From contig NZ_RJZE01000012.1 of assembly GCF_003986935.1 (NCBI RefSeq), positions 157,500-221,499 of the forward strand: 64,000 bases of DNA, read 5' to 3'. Source of the stretch: Paraburkholderia kururiensis JCM 10599 = LMG 19447. Lineage in GTDB: Bacteria > Pseudomonadota > Gammaproteobacteria > Burkholderiales > Burkholderiaceae. Of the stretch, positions 9,468 through 18,314 are shown one piece after another. The notes beneath the pieces are model-generated. The model made no database searches. It was not told where the DNA came from and worked only from the letters and a program-made list of their open reading frames with translations. The position numbers and the translations under genes were made by a program. Position 1 is the first letter of the stretch. Each line of letters starts with the position of its first letter.

Positions 9468-11249
9468 TCAGGCCGGCTGCGCCGCCGCCCCGCCGCTTGC
9501 GGGCAAGAGCCGCGCCGACAACGACTGCGCGTAGCGTTGCGCCGCGAAGCCCGCGACGATATGGAAGGTGTCCGCGGACACCCAGGCCACGTCGAGCGCC
9601 GCGAGCCGCTGGCGGTCGACCGCCGAAGGATCGCGCACGACCACACGCAAACGGGTCGTCGCAACGGCTTCGAGCGAAACGACGTTGGTCGCGCCACCGA
9701 ACACCGCGAGCCAGCGCGCAGGATCGGGATCGAGCGGGCCGGCTTCCGCATCCGACGACGCAGGGCCCGATGCAGTGCCCGCAACCACTTTCTGCGCACT
9801 CGCCACACTCGCCACGCCACCCGCGCCCGCCGACGCCATCTCCGCGCGCATCTCGTCCGCAATGATGTCGGCCTCCGGGCCGATGATCACCTGCACGCTG
9901 TCGCCGCCGCGCTTGAGCACGCCGCGCGCGCCGATCGTCTTCAAGTCAGCTTCGGATACCTTCGCCGGGTCCGCCACGGAAAGACGCAGGCGCGTCGTGC
10001 AGGCATCCACCACTTTCAGGTTGGCCGCGCCGCCCAGCGCCGCGATATAGCGCGACGCACGCGACACCGCCGCGCCCGCCGCAGGCGCAACGAAGCCGCC
10101 TGCAACGAACGAATCCACCTGCGCCTGCTCGGCAGCGGGCTCGCGGCCCGGCGTGGCCATGTTGAACTTGCGGATGAAGAAGCGGAACAGCCCGTAGTAG
10201 AGCGCGCCGTACACGAGCCCGAGCGGAATGGCTTCCCAGCCCTTCGTGGAGAGCCCGTAGTTCAGCACGTAATCGATGGCGCCCGCCGAGAACGTGAAGC
10301 CCAGCTTGATGCCCAGCAGCGAGCAGATAGCGAGCGAGAGCCCGGTCAGCACCGCGTGGATCGCGTACAGCACCGGCGCGAGGAACATGAAGCTGAACTC
10401 GATGGGCTCGGTCACGCCCGTGAGGAACGACGTGAGCGCCATCGAAAACAGCAGGCCGCCCACCGCCGCGCGGCGTTCCTTCGGCGCTTCGTGCAGCATC
10501 GCAAGGCACGCTGCCGGCAGGCCGAACATCATGATCGGGAAGAAGCCCGACATGAAGCCGCCCGCGCTCGGGTCGCCCGCAAAGAAGCGGTGCAGGTCGC
10601 CGGTAACGGCCGCGCCGCCGCCGGGCGGCGTGAACGTGCCGAACACGAACCACGCGAGCGAATTGAGGATGTGATGCAGGCCCGTGACGAGCAGCAGCCG
10701 GTTCAGCACGCCGAACACGAACGTGCCGACGGCGCCCGCCGTGGTGAGCCAGTGGCCGGCCAGATCGATAGCCGCCTGCACCGGTTGCCACGCGTAGCCG
10801 AACACAATGCCGAGCCCCACGCACACGAGACCCGTGATGATCGGCACGAACCGCTTGCCGCCGAAGAACGCGAGGTAGTCGGGCAGTTTGATGTCCTTGT
10901 AGCGGTTGTAGAGCAGCCCCGCCACGAGGCCCGCGATGATGCCCGACAGCACACCCATGTTGAGCTTGTCGTTGATGTCCTTCATCACGGCGATCTCGAC
11001 CAGATAGCCGATCGCGCCCGCGAGTGCCGCGACGCCGTTGTTGTCCTTCGCGAAGCCGACCGCCACGCCGATGGCGAACAGCAGCGGCAGGTTGTCGAAG
11101 ATCGCGCCGCCCGCGTCCGCGATCATCTTGATGTTGAAGACATCGGGCTGGCCGAGCCGCAGCAGAATGCCGGCTACCGGCAGCACCGCGATGGGCAGCA
11201 TCAGCGCTCGCCCGAGCCGCTGCACTTTCAGAAACGGATTGCCATCCAT
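9468..11249 (-). CDS. nagE: PTS N-acetylglucosamine permease, EIIC-EIIB with a second degenerate EIIB
   Basis: Takes up N-acetylglucosamine and phosphorylates it. 593 residues. Residues 1-360 are the membrane IIC domain (including the loop T-P-P-G-G-G and T-E-P-I-E-F, typical of the glucose/GlcNAc family). Residues about 395-475 form a IIB domain whose phospho-accepting cysteine is Cys417 (D-A-C-T-T-R-L-R-L). Residues about 510-585 form a second IIB-like domain in which the equivalent residue is Ala530 (V-A-T-T-R-L-R-V), so it cannot be phosphorylated in the usual way. No IIA domain is attached; it is supplied by the fusion gene upstream in the same operon. Confidence 0.93.
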   Translation of the reverse strand: MDGNPFLKVQRLGRALMLPIAVLPVAGILLRLGQPDVFNIKMIADAGGAIFDNLPLLFAIGVAVGFAKDNNGVAALAGAIGYLVEIAVMKDINDKLNMGVLSGIIAGLVAGLLYNRYKDIKLPDYLAFFGGKRFVPIITGLVCVGLGIVFGYAWQPVQAAIDLAGHWLTTAGAVGTFVFGVLNRLLLVTGLHHILNSLAWFVFGTFTPPGGGAAVTGDLHRFFAGDPSAGGFMSGFFPIMMFGLPAACLAMLHEAPKERRAAVGGLLFSMALTSFLTGVTEPIEFSFMFLAPVLYAIHAVLTGLSLAICSLLGIKLGFTFSAGAIDYVLNYGLSTKGWEAIPLGLVYGALYYGLFRFFIRKFNMATPGREPAAEQAQVDSFVAGGFVAPAAGAAVSRASRYIAALGGAANLKVVDACTTRLRLSVADPAKVSEADLKTIGARGVLKRGGDSVQVIIGPEADIIADEMRAEMASAGAGGVASVASAQKVVAGTASGPASSDAEAGPLDPDPARWLAVFGGATNVVSLEAVATTRLRVVVRDPSAVDRQRLAALDVAWVSADTFHIVAGFAAQRYAQSLSARLLPASGGAAAQPA

Positions 11250-11393
11250 TGAGTCACCTCCTGGTCTCTTGTCTCGTGTGAAATCGCGTGAAGTTGAAGT
11301 GGGTTTGATGCCCTGGTTGATGCTGATGCGTTACATCGTGTGTTACGTGGTGCAAATCCGTGCCGCGGACTGCTCGTCGTGCTCGCGACGAGT

Positions 11394-14036
11394 TCAGTCC
11401 AGCGGCCAGGTTTCGCGGCTCATGGCCCGCACGGCCTGTGCCGAGTCGAGCGCCAGCGCATCCTGGGCGCGCTGACGGCACAGCGGGTAATCGAGATTGC
11501 GCACGCGCGCCTTGATGGCCGGCACACTGACGGGATCGACCGAAAGCTCCGTGACGCCAAGGCCCACGAGCAGCGGCACGGCGAGCGGGTCACCCGCCAG
11601 CGCGCCGCACACGCCCACCCACTTGCCGTGCTTTTCCGCGCCCTGAACCGCGATGCCGACAAGACGCAGCACCGCCGGATGCAGCCCGTCGGCCTGCGCC
11701 GCGAGATCGGGCCGGCAACGGTCCATGGCGAGCGTGTATTGCGTGAGATCGTTGGTGCCGATCGAGAGGAAGTCGGCATGGCGCGCCAGTTGGTCGGCGA
11801 GCAGCGCCGCCGAGGGCACCTCGATCATCACGCCCACTTCGATGCGATCGGTGCGGCCCTGCTCGCGCGCGAGTTCGTCGATGCGCGCGCGCAGCCGCAC
11901 CAGTTCGCCCGCGTCCGTCACCATCGGCAGCAGGATGCGCACGGCGCCCGCGGGCCGCACAGCGAGCAGGCCGCGCAGTTGATCGTCGAGCAGGTCCGGG
12001 CGCACCTGGGCGAGGCGAATGCCGCGCAGGCCGAGCGCCGGGTTCGGTTCGGGCGGCAGCGTCAGGTAATCCACTTCCTTGTCGGCGCCCACGTCGAGCG
12101 TCCGGATGATCGCGGTGCGGCCCGCGAGCGCGTCCGTAATGGCCTGATAGCTTTGCCGATGCTCGTCCACCGTAGGCGCCGCCGGACGATGAATGAAGAG
12201 CAGTTCCGTACGCAGCAGGCCCACCGCGTCGGCACCGTTTTCGACAGCGGTTTTCGCGTCGTCGAGCGTGGCGATGTTCGCGGCCACTTCGATTGCGCGG
12301 CCGTCACGCGTGGCCGCCGCCTCACCCGACATGCGCCGGTTCGTTTCGCGCAGTTCGTCCAGCCGGTCGCGCTCGCGCCGCGCACGTTCGATCTCCTGTT
12401 CGCCCGGCGCATATTCGAGGCGCCCCGCGCTTGCATCCACGACGACCTGCGTGCCTTCGGCAATCGCATGCAGCGCGCTACCCACGGCGACGAGCGCCGG
12501 AATGCCGGTCTGCCGCGCGATGATGGCCGCGTGCGAGGTCGCGCCGCCGCGCGCCATCACGAGCGCCGTGACGCGGCTGCGATCGAGCGACGAGAGGTCC
12601 GACGGCGTGAACTCGTCGGCGGCGAGCACGGCCTCGTCGGGCAGCGTGCTCAGCGTGCGATTGGCGCCACTGGAGCCGCCCAGCGCGCGCAGCACGCGCT
12701 TTTCGATATCGCGCAGATCCGCGGCGCGCTCGGCGAGCAGCGAATCCTTCACGTCGGCGAGCACGGCGATCTGTGCACGAATGGCCGCGCGCCATGCGAA
12801 ACCCGCGCTCTTGCCGAGGCTGATGAGATCGCGCGCGGCGTCGAGCAGCGTGGGGTCTTCCAGCAACACGCGATGCACCGCGAAGATGCCGGCTTCGCCT
12901 ACTGCGCCGCGCTGCGAGGCTTCGCGCACGGTGGTGTCGAGTTCGGCATCCACGGCTGCGAGCGCCTTGTCCAGCAACCGGCTTTCAGAGGCGGGCGTGC
13001 CGGCCGCCTGCTCGACGGGTTCGACTTCGACGTTGTCCCAGCGCACGAGCTTGCCGAGCGCGACACCAGGCGACGCGCACACGCCCGCAAGCGTGTTGGC
13101 AGGCAGTGCCGACGCAGGCTCGCGCGGCACTTCGTGTGGCGCGGGCGAGGCATCGCGCGCACGCGTCTCTTCGACCTCGCCGTGCGCCTCGCGCAGCAGT
13201 TCGTTGGCCACGGCCTCGACGGCTTTCGCCGCATCGCGACCCGTCGCGACGAGTTCCACCGTGGCGCCCTCGCCTGCACCGAGCGCCAGCAACCCGACCA
13301 CGCTTTCGATCGGCGCCTTGCGTGCGCCGAAGTGCACTTCCACGCGCGCCTCCAGACCGCGCACGGCTTCGCGCACGCGGGCCGCGGGCCGCGCGTGCAG
13401 GCCGCCCGCGTGGGCGAGCGTCACGGTGCGGCGCACTTCGCTCGCGCAGGCCGTTGCTTCGGTGTGCGATGCGGCCTGAGTTTGCGTCGCGGCACTCGCC
13501 GACGCTTGCGCACTCGCAGCGCCCTCGCCCGCTCCACGCGCACGCAGCACGAGCAGTTCACTCGTGCCGGCCTTCACCACGCCGCGTCGCGCGCGATCCA
13601 CCACTTCGAACGCATCCGAATTCGCGATGGCCACCACGGAAACGAGGCTCGGCGCCATGCGAGCAATGAAGTCCTGATCGAACTCGATGAGCACGTCGCC
13701 CGCACGCACGCTCGCGCCTTCCGCGACCTTCGGCGTGAAGCCTTCGCCGTTCAGCGCGACCGTATCGATGCCGATGTGCAGCAGCACTTCCGCGCCCTGC
13801 GTGGTGCGAATGGTGAGCGCATGGCCGGTGCGCGCGAGGTGCGCCACGACGCCGTCGCACGGCGCGACGAGCCGCCCTTCGAGCGGATCGATGCCGATGC
13901 CGTCGCCGAACATGCCTTCGGCGAACACGGGGTCGGGAACATCGGCTAGCGCCACGACCGGGCCGGTCAGCGGCGCCAGAAGGACAAACTGACCCTGGGC
14001 AGGATTCATCAGATGCGACTCCACGACACGTTCCAT
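11394..14036 (-). CDS. nagF: PTS phosphocarrier fusion: EIIA(Glc-type)-HPr-Enzyme I
   Basis: Carries the complete soluble phosphate relay from PEP to the GlcNAc permease in one chain. 880 residues: IIA-Glc domain at about 15-150 with phosphorylated His87 (L-L-H-I-G-I-D), an Ala/Ser/Thr-rich linker, HPr at about 200-287 with His214 (G-L-H-A-R-P-A), a second linker, and Enzyme I from about 315 to the end with active His502 (G-G-A-T-S-H-A-A). A PEP-binding C-terminal domain ends with G-V-C-G-A-L-A-G-D-P. The ATG at 14036 has GAGAG ahead of it. The gene begins 12 nt after the deaminase gene, and a 144-nt gap separates it from nagE. Confidence 0.95.
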   Translation of the reverse strand: MERVVESHLMNPAQGQFVLLAPLTGPVVALADVPDPVFAEGMFGDGIGIDPLEGRLVAPCDGVVAHLARTGHALTIRTTQGAEVLLHIGIDTVALNGEGFTPKVAEGASVRAGDVLIEFDQDFIARMAPSLVSVVAIANSDAFEVVDRARRGVVKAGTSELLVLRARGAGEGAASAQASASAATQTQAASHTEATACASEVRRTVTLAHAGGLHARPAARVREAVRGLEARVEVHFGARKAPIESVVGLLALGAGEGATVELVATGRDAAKAVEAVANELLREAHGEVEETRARDASPAPHEVPREPASALPANTLAGVCASPGVALGKLVRWDNVEVEPVEQAAGTPASESRLLDKALAAVDAELDTTVREASQRGAVGEAGIFAVHRVLLEDPTLLDAARDLISLGKSAGFAWRAAIRAQIAVLADVKDSLLAERAADLRDIEKRVLRALGGSSGANRTLSTLPDEAVLAADEFTPSDLSSLDRSRVTALVMARGGATSHAAIIARQTGIPALVAVGSALHAIAEGTQVVVDASAGRLEYAPGEQEIERARRERDRLDELRETNRRMSGEAAATRDGRAIEVAANIATLDDAKTAVENGADAVGLLRTELLFIHRPAAPTVDEHRQSYQAITDALAGRTAIIRTLDVGADKEVDYLTLPPEPNPALGLRGIRLAQVRPDLLDDQLRGLLAVRPAGAVRILLPMVTDAGELVRLRARIDELAREQGRTDRIEVGVMIEVPSAALLADQLARHADFLSIGTNDLTQYTLAMDRCRPDLAAQADGLHPAVLRLVGIAVQGAEKHGKWVGVCGALAGDPLAVPLLVGLGVTELSVDPVSVPAIKARVRNLDYPLCRQRAQDALALDSAQAVRAMSRETWPLD

Positions 14037-14048
14037 CAGGACTCTCGC

Positions 14049-15074
14049 TTAATGTGTTTCGGTGACTTTATGCAGATGGCGCGGCGTATCGGGATTGCGC
14101 CCGCGCGCGGCGGCAAGGCCGGCGGCCATCACATAGAAGGAAAGAATGGCGGGGATCGGGTCCAGCGCGGCATCGGCGGCCGGTTCGAGCGGCAAGGTCA
14201 CGTCGGCAGCGTCGGCCGCATCGGCGGGCGCCGCGAGCAGCACGCGCGCGCCGCGCGAGCGCATGTCGCGCGCGAGCTGCACGAGCCCGGCCTGCTCGGG
14301 GCCGCGCGGCGCGAACACGAGCAGCGGATAGTCGCGGTCGATGATTTCCATCGGACCGTGCCGCACTTCGGCGCTCGAAAACGCCTCGGCCTGAATGCCC
14401 GACGTTTCCTTGAGTTTGAGCGCCGCTTCCTGCGCGATGGCAAGCCCCGTGCCGCGACCGATCACGATCATCTGCGAAACGTCGCGCAGTTCGTCCACGG
14501 CCTTCGACCAGTCGAGCGTGCCCGCGCGCGAAAGCACGTCGGGCAGCGAGCGCAGCGCAGCAACCAGCGCTGCGTCGCGCTGCCAGTGCGCGACAAGCTG
14601 GGCCGAAAGCGAAAGCATCGCGATATAGCTCTTCGTGGCGGCGACGCTGAGTTCGGGCCCCGCGAGCAGCGGCAACTCGTATTCGCAGGCCTCGGCGAGC
14701 GGTGAGCCGGATACGTTCACGGCCGCTACGGTCAACGCGCCCGCGGCGCGCAACGCGGCCACGGTGCCCACCAGATCGGGGCTCTTGCCCGACTGCGAGA
14801 ACGCGAGCGCGAAGGCATCGCGCACACGCAGCGGCGCTTGCTGCAGCGTGGCGATCGACATGGGCAGCGACGCCACCGGCACGCCGATGCGGCTCATCGT
14901 GAGGCTCGCGAAATAGCTCGCCGCGTGGTCCGAGCTGCCGCGCGCCACGGTGAGCGCGACGTGGCGAGGCTTCTCTTCGAGCCTCGCTGCCAATGCCTCG
15001 ATGCGCGAGGTGTCGGCGAGTTGAGCGGCCACCGCGTCCGCGGACGCAAGGGCCTCTTTAAGCATATTCGACAA
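14049..15074 (-). CDS. nagB-II: Glucosamine-6-phosphate deaminase, SIS-domain type (NagB-II)
   Basis: Converts glucosamine 6-phosphate to fructose 6-phosphate and ammonia. 341 residues with two SIS sugar-isomerase domains: A-R-G-S-S-D-H-A near residue 45 and S-Q-S-G-K-S-P-D near residue 93 are phosphosugar-binding motifs, and E-V-R-H-G-P follows in the second half. This is the non-orthologous NagB-II/AgaS-GlmS-like type, not the classical NagB. A TTG at 15074 has AAGGAG at ideal distance; an ATG three codons later (15065) is the alternative. Either way it overlaps the nagA stop, indicating translational coupling. Confidence 0.9.
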   Translation of the reverse strand: MSNMLKEALASADAVAAQLADTSRIEALAARLEEKPRHVALTVARGSSDHAASYFASLTMSRIGVPVASLPMSIATLQQAPLRVRDAFALAFSQSGKSPDLVGTVAALRAAGALTVAAVNVSGSPLAEACEYELPLLAGPELSVAATKSYIAMLSLSAQLVAHWQRDAALVAALRSLPDVLSRAGTLDWSKAVDELRDVSQMIVIGRGTGLAIAQEAALKLKETSGIQAEAFSSAEVRHGPMEIIDRDYPLLVFAPRGPEQAGLVQLARDMRSRGARVLLAAPADAADAADVTLPLEPAADAALDPIPAILSFYVMAAGLAAARGRNPDTPRHLHKVTETH

Positions 15075-16161
15075 TCGATTCTCCTTCGACGTAGGTCGCC
15101 GTCAGCGTCAACGCGCGGTCGAATACGACGATGTCGGCCCACGCGCCGCGCGCGAGACGGCCGCGGTCTTCGATGCCGAGGTAGTCGGCGGCGTAGCGCG
15201 ACATGCGGTTCGATACGTCCGCAATCGGCAGGCCGAGCGAAACGAGGTTGCGCAGCGCGACGTCCATGGTGAGCGTGCTGCCGGCGAGCGTGCCGTCGGC
15301 AAGACGCACGCCGCCGAGGCACTTCGTGACGTGCTGGCTGCCAAGGCGGTACTCGCCGTCGGGCATGCCGGTGGCCGAGGTGCTGTCCGTCACCACGTAG
15401 AGGCGGGGAATCGCGCGCAGTGCGGCGCGAATCGCGCCAGGGTGCACGTGCAGCAGGTCGGGAATGATCTCGGCGTATTCGGCGTGCGCAAGTGCTGCGC
15501 CCACGAGGCCCGGATTGCGGTGATGCATCGGCGACATCGCGTTGAAGAGATGCGTGAAGCCGCGCGCGCCGTGCTTGAGCGCGGTCACGGCGTCGTCGTA
15601 AGTCGCGAGCGAGTGACCGAGTTGCACGCGCACGCCGCGCGCTGCCATCTCCGAAATGATCTCGATGTGGCCTGCGATTTCGGGCGCCACCGTCACCACG
15701 CGAATGGGCGCGATGGAAAGGTACTTGAGCACTTCGTCGAGCACGGCGGACACCGCGGCGTCCGGCTGCGCGCCCAGCTTGCCGGGATTGATGTACGGCC
15801 CTTCCAGGTGCACGCCGAGCACGCGCGCGCCGCCCGGCGTGCGGCTGCGCGCCACGTTGCCGAGCCCCGCCACGACGTTCATCAGTTCCTCGCGCGGGGC
15901 CGTCATCGTGGTGGCGAGCAGGCTCGTCGTGCCGTATTTCGCGTGGGTGCGCGCAATGGTTTCGATGGCGTTGCCGGCTTCCATCACGTCGGCGCCGCCA
16001 CCGCCGTGCACGTGCAGGTCGATGAAGCCGGGCAGGATGTAGGGCGCGTCGTTGGTCGCGGGGTCGACGCGCTCGCCGGCAAGCGACGTGATGCGGCCGT
16101 TTGCCGTTTCGAGCGTGCCGTGAATCCAGCCGTCGGGGGTCAGTATGTTTCCGGTCAGCAT
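15058..16161 (-). CDS. nagA: N-acetylglucosamine-6-phosphate deacetylase
   Basis: Removes acetate from GlcNAc 6-phosphate, the first intracellular step after PTS uptake. 367 residues. The metal-binding H-V-H-G-G-G-G-A-D near residue 50 and the catalytic region H-L-F-N-A-M-S-P-M-H-H-R and T-D-S-T-S-A-T-G-M-P-D are those of NagA amidohydrolases. I use the ATG at 16161, which has a CAGGAA ribosome binding site; an ATG at 16230 would add 23 low-complexity residues and lacks a clear site. Lies between nagR and the deaminase gene. Confidence 0.95.
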   Translation of the reverse strand: MLTGNILTPDGWIHGTLETANGRITSLAGERVDPATNDAPYILPGFIDLHVHGGGGADVMEAGNAIETIARTHAKYGTTSLLATTMTAPREELMNVVAGLGNVARSRTPGGARVLGVHLEGPYINPGKLGAQPDAAVSAVLDEVLKYLSIAPIRVVTVAPEIAGHIEIISEMAARGVRVQLGHSLATYDDAVTALKHGARGFTHLFNAMSPMHHRNPGLVGAALAHAEYAEIIPDLLHVHPGAIRAALRAIPRLYVVTDSTSATGMPDGEYRLGSQHVTKCLGGVRLADGTLAGSTLTMDVALRNLVSLGLPIADVSNRMSRYAADYLGIEDRGRLARGAWADIVVFDRALTLTATYVEGESIVEYA

Positions 16162-16262
16162 GTGTGTTCCTGGTGATGCTTCGGCCGAGGCCTTGGGTGA
16201 TACCTCAGGTGATACGAGAGAGACGTTCATGACTGATTCGCGTGGCGCCGTTCGTGTTCCCG

Positions 16263-16997
16263 TTACTGGAGCAGTTCGGCCACGAAATCGTAGTAACCGT
16301 CCCGGCAGTAGGTGTCCGTGAGTTCGATGGCCCGCTGATCCGCGCTGAAACCCACGCGCTGAATGACCAGCAGGGCCGCGCGCGGCTCGATCTCCATTAG
16401 CGCGGCGATTTCGCTCGTGGCGTTCACCGCGCGAAAGTGCTGCAGCGCGCGGACCACCGGCACGCCGCGCTCCTCGAGGTGGCTGTAGAGCGACACGCCG
16501 ATTGCATGCGGGTCGGGCACGATCGAAACTGGCAACGCCGAGTGCTCGACGGCCATTACGATGCCGTCCGCGCGACGCAGGCGTCGCAGGTTCGCCACCG
16601 ACGCGCCTGGCGACAACCCGAGATGCACGATCTCGTCGCGCGTGGCGGCGCGAACGTCGCGCTCGAGCCAGATGGAATCGGGCGTGAAGCCGCGCTGCTG
16701 CATCTTCTTGGTGAAGCCGGTGAGGCGCGAAAGCGGATCTTCCACACGCGGCGTGATGAAACTGCCGGCGCCGCGCGCGCGGCGAATCAGACCTTGCTCC
16801 ACGAGCAGCGCAATAGCCTTGCGCGCGGTGATGCGCGACACGCCGATTGCATCGCAGAGCGTACGTTCCGAAGGCAGCGCCTCGCCCGCAGACCAGACGC
16901 CGCATTGGATCGCCGTCGCCAGATTGCGCGCCAGCTGCAGGTACAACGGTGTGACGTTGCGCGCATCGGGCATCAGCGCGGACCAGCGGGTTTCCAT
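16263..16997 (-). CDS. nagR: GntR/HutC-family repressor of GlcNAc use (NagR/NagQ-like)
   Basis: Predicted DNA-binding regulator of the operon it heads. 244 residues, usual for the HutC subfamily. Residues about 15-85 form a winged helix-turn-helix (L-P-S-E-R-T-L-C-D-A-I-G-V-S-R-I-T-A-R-K-A). Residues about 100-240 form a UTRA ligand-binding domain, which in relatives senses GlcNAc-6-P or GlcN-6-P. A strong promoter with an inverted repeat over its -35 box lies just upstream, so autoregulation of the whole nag operon is likely. The assignment to GlcNAc rests on gene context. Confidence 0.9.
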   Translation of the reverse strand: METRWSALMPDARNVTPLYLQLARNLATAIQCGVWSAGEALPSERTLCDAIGVSRITARKAIALLVEQGLIRRARGAGSFITPRVEDPLSRLTGFTKKMQQRGFTPDSIWLERDVRAATRDEIVHLGLSPGASVANLRRLRRADGIVMAVEHSALPVSIVPDPHAIGVSLYSHLEERGVPVVRALQHFRAVNATSEIAALMEIEPRAALLVIQRVGFSADQRAIELTDTYCRDGYYDFVAELLQ

Positions 16998-17339
16998 TGA
17001 GGGCTCGGGCGGGGAAGGAACGGTTGGGAGGGTTCTTCAAGCCGAGCCCATTATATAACCACAATAATACCAGTCAACGAACTGGTTCCAGGCCTGTCGA
17101 TCGGTGTTCAAGCCTTACCTGGCGGTCGTTTGCGCGCTTCTCCCAAGGCTTGCGGCGCGTTTCTGCGGTATCGGGATTTACCCTGGCGGCGCCCCCGTGT
17201 CGCGCTTTACGCATACCGCTTTGATACCACTTGGTTGCCCGCAACCTTGCATGCGGCGCACACAACCCGTTCCCATATCGACAGGCGGCCCCTATAGTGG
17301 TGCATCGCAGGCAAAGACGAAGAACACGGGGAGCCGGAG
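16998..17339. other. Divergent intergenic region nagR / MarR-GNAT gene
   Basis: 342 nt without a supported gene. Its left third holds the nag promoter and operator. The right part holds ACCA-CT-TGGT (near 17226-17235), a short inverted repeat that may belong to the rightward gene; I see no convincing -35/-10 pair there. Confidence 0.5.
17050..17086 (-). promoter_or_regulatory. Promoter and inverted-repeat operator of the nag operon
   Basis: On the minus strand a perfect -10 TATAAT (17055-17050) and a -35 TTGACT (17077-17072) are 16 nt apart. The -35 is inside the perfect inverted repeat ACCAGT-N6-ACTGGT (17069-17086), a good position for a repressor. The start codon of nagR follows about 50 nt downstream. 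Confidence 0.75.
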
Positions 17340-18269
17340 TTGACTGAATCTGATGCGTTGAGGCGCGCGGAGGCCGTCCGCCACTTCAATCGTTTTTACA
17401 CGCGCCACATCGGCGCCCTTCACGAGCATCTGCAAAAGAGCGCCTTCTCGCTGACGGAGGTGCGCATTCTCAACGAGCTGTCGCGCGGCCGCGCGAACAC
17501 GGCGGCGGCACTCGCCCGCAATCTGGGTCTCGACACCGGCTACCTGAGCCGCATCCTCACGAGCTTCGAGCGGCGCAATCTGCTGACGCGCCGGCCCTCA
17601 GAATTCGACGCGCGCCAGTCGCTGCTCTCGCTCACGGAACAGGGCCGCGCCGAGTACGAACCGCTGGAGAAAGCCGCTGTCGCCGAAGTTCGCGCGGTGC
17701 TGGCGCGGCTGCCGCAAGGGTCGCAGCAGCAGTTGATCGGCGCGATGAAGCTGATTGAACGGCTGCTCGATGACCGTCCGCGGCGGGGCCTCGTGAAGCT
17801 GCGCGCCCCGAAGGCAGGCGAGGCGAGCTGGCTGGTGCACCGTCAGGCGCAACTCTCGGCCGCCGCCCATGGCTGGGACGCCCGCTTCGAGGCACTGCTC
17901 GCGCGCACCGTTGCCACCTTCACGCAGACGCACGACGCGCAGCGCGAGGCATGCTGGATCGCCGAGCAAGACGGCATGACGGTGGGGTCGGCGCTCATCG
18001 CCGCGCGCTCGCAGGAAATTGCGAGCGTGCGCATGTTCTATGTGGAGCCCGACATGCGGTGCCTTGGCATCGGCGCACAACTGCTGGAGGAATGCGTGCG
18101 CTTCGCAAAGGACGCGCGCTACGCCGCGCTCTCGCTCTCGCTCGCGACGGTGATGGCCGACGCGCGGCGGCTCGCGGCGCGCATGGGCTTCCACTGTGCG
18201 ACCAGCAAGGACGCGCACCGCTTCGGGCATCCGCTTACCGTTGAACGGTGGGAGCTCACGCTGTCGTGA
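17340..18269 (+). CDS. MarR-type regulator fused to a GNAT acetyltransferase
   Basis: 309 residues. Residues about 10-145 are a MarR winged helix-turn-helix (L-T-E-V-R-I-L-N-E-L near 38, then the recognition helix and wing with R-R-P-S-E-F-D-A-R-Q-S). Residues about 160-309 form a GNAT N-acetyltransferase with the acetyl-CoA loop near M-R-C-L-G-I-G-A-Q-L-L. Such two-domain proteins are known in bacteria, but their substrates are mostly unknown. The start is a TTG at 17340 with GGGGAGCCGGAG directly ahead; no in-frame ATG near it fits the MarR domain. Convergent with chrA. Confidence 0.88.
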   Translation: MTESDALRRAEAVRHFNRFYTRHIGALHEHLQKSAFSLTEVRILNELSRGRANTAAALARNLGLDTGYLSRILTSFERRNLLTRRPSEFDARQSLLSLTEQGRAEYEPLEKAAVAEVRAVLARLPQGSQQQLIGAMKLIERLLDDRPRRGLVKLRAPKAGEASWLVHRQAQLSAAAHGWDARFEALLARTVATFTQTHDAQREACWIAEQDGMTVGSALIAARSQEIASVRMFYVEPDMRCLGIGAQLLEECVRFAKDARYAALSLSLATVMADARRLAARMGFHCATSKDAHRFGHPLTVERWELTLS

Positions 18270-18279
18270 GGCGACGTGA

Positions 18280-18308
18280 ACTGAGCGCACGTGTTCGCTG
18301 CGCTCAGT
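18280..18308. terminator. Hairpin between convergent genes
   Basis: Perfect 10-bp inverted repeat ACTGAGCGCA / TGCGCTCAGT with a 9-nt loop, 11 nt after the MarR-GNAT stop and before the chrA stop. It has no strong T-run, so it is a likely but not textbook bidirectional terminator. Confidence 0.5.
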
Positions 18309-18314
18309 CGTCCT

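Noticed and set aside
9381..11252. Plus-strand frame of 623 codons opposite nagE
   Set aside because: Shadow of the clear EIIC-EIIB gene; no recognisable protein.
11340..13949. Plus-strand frame of 869 codons opposite the IIA-HPr-EI gene
   Set aside because: Same cause: the gene beneath it is certain, and the translation is Arg/His-rich with no motifs.
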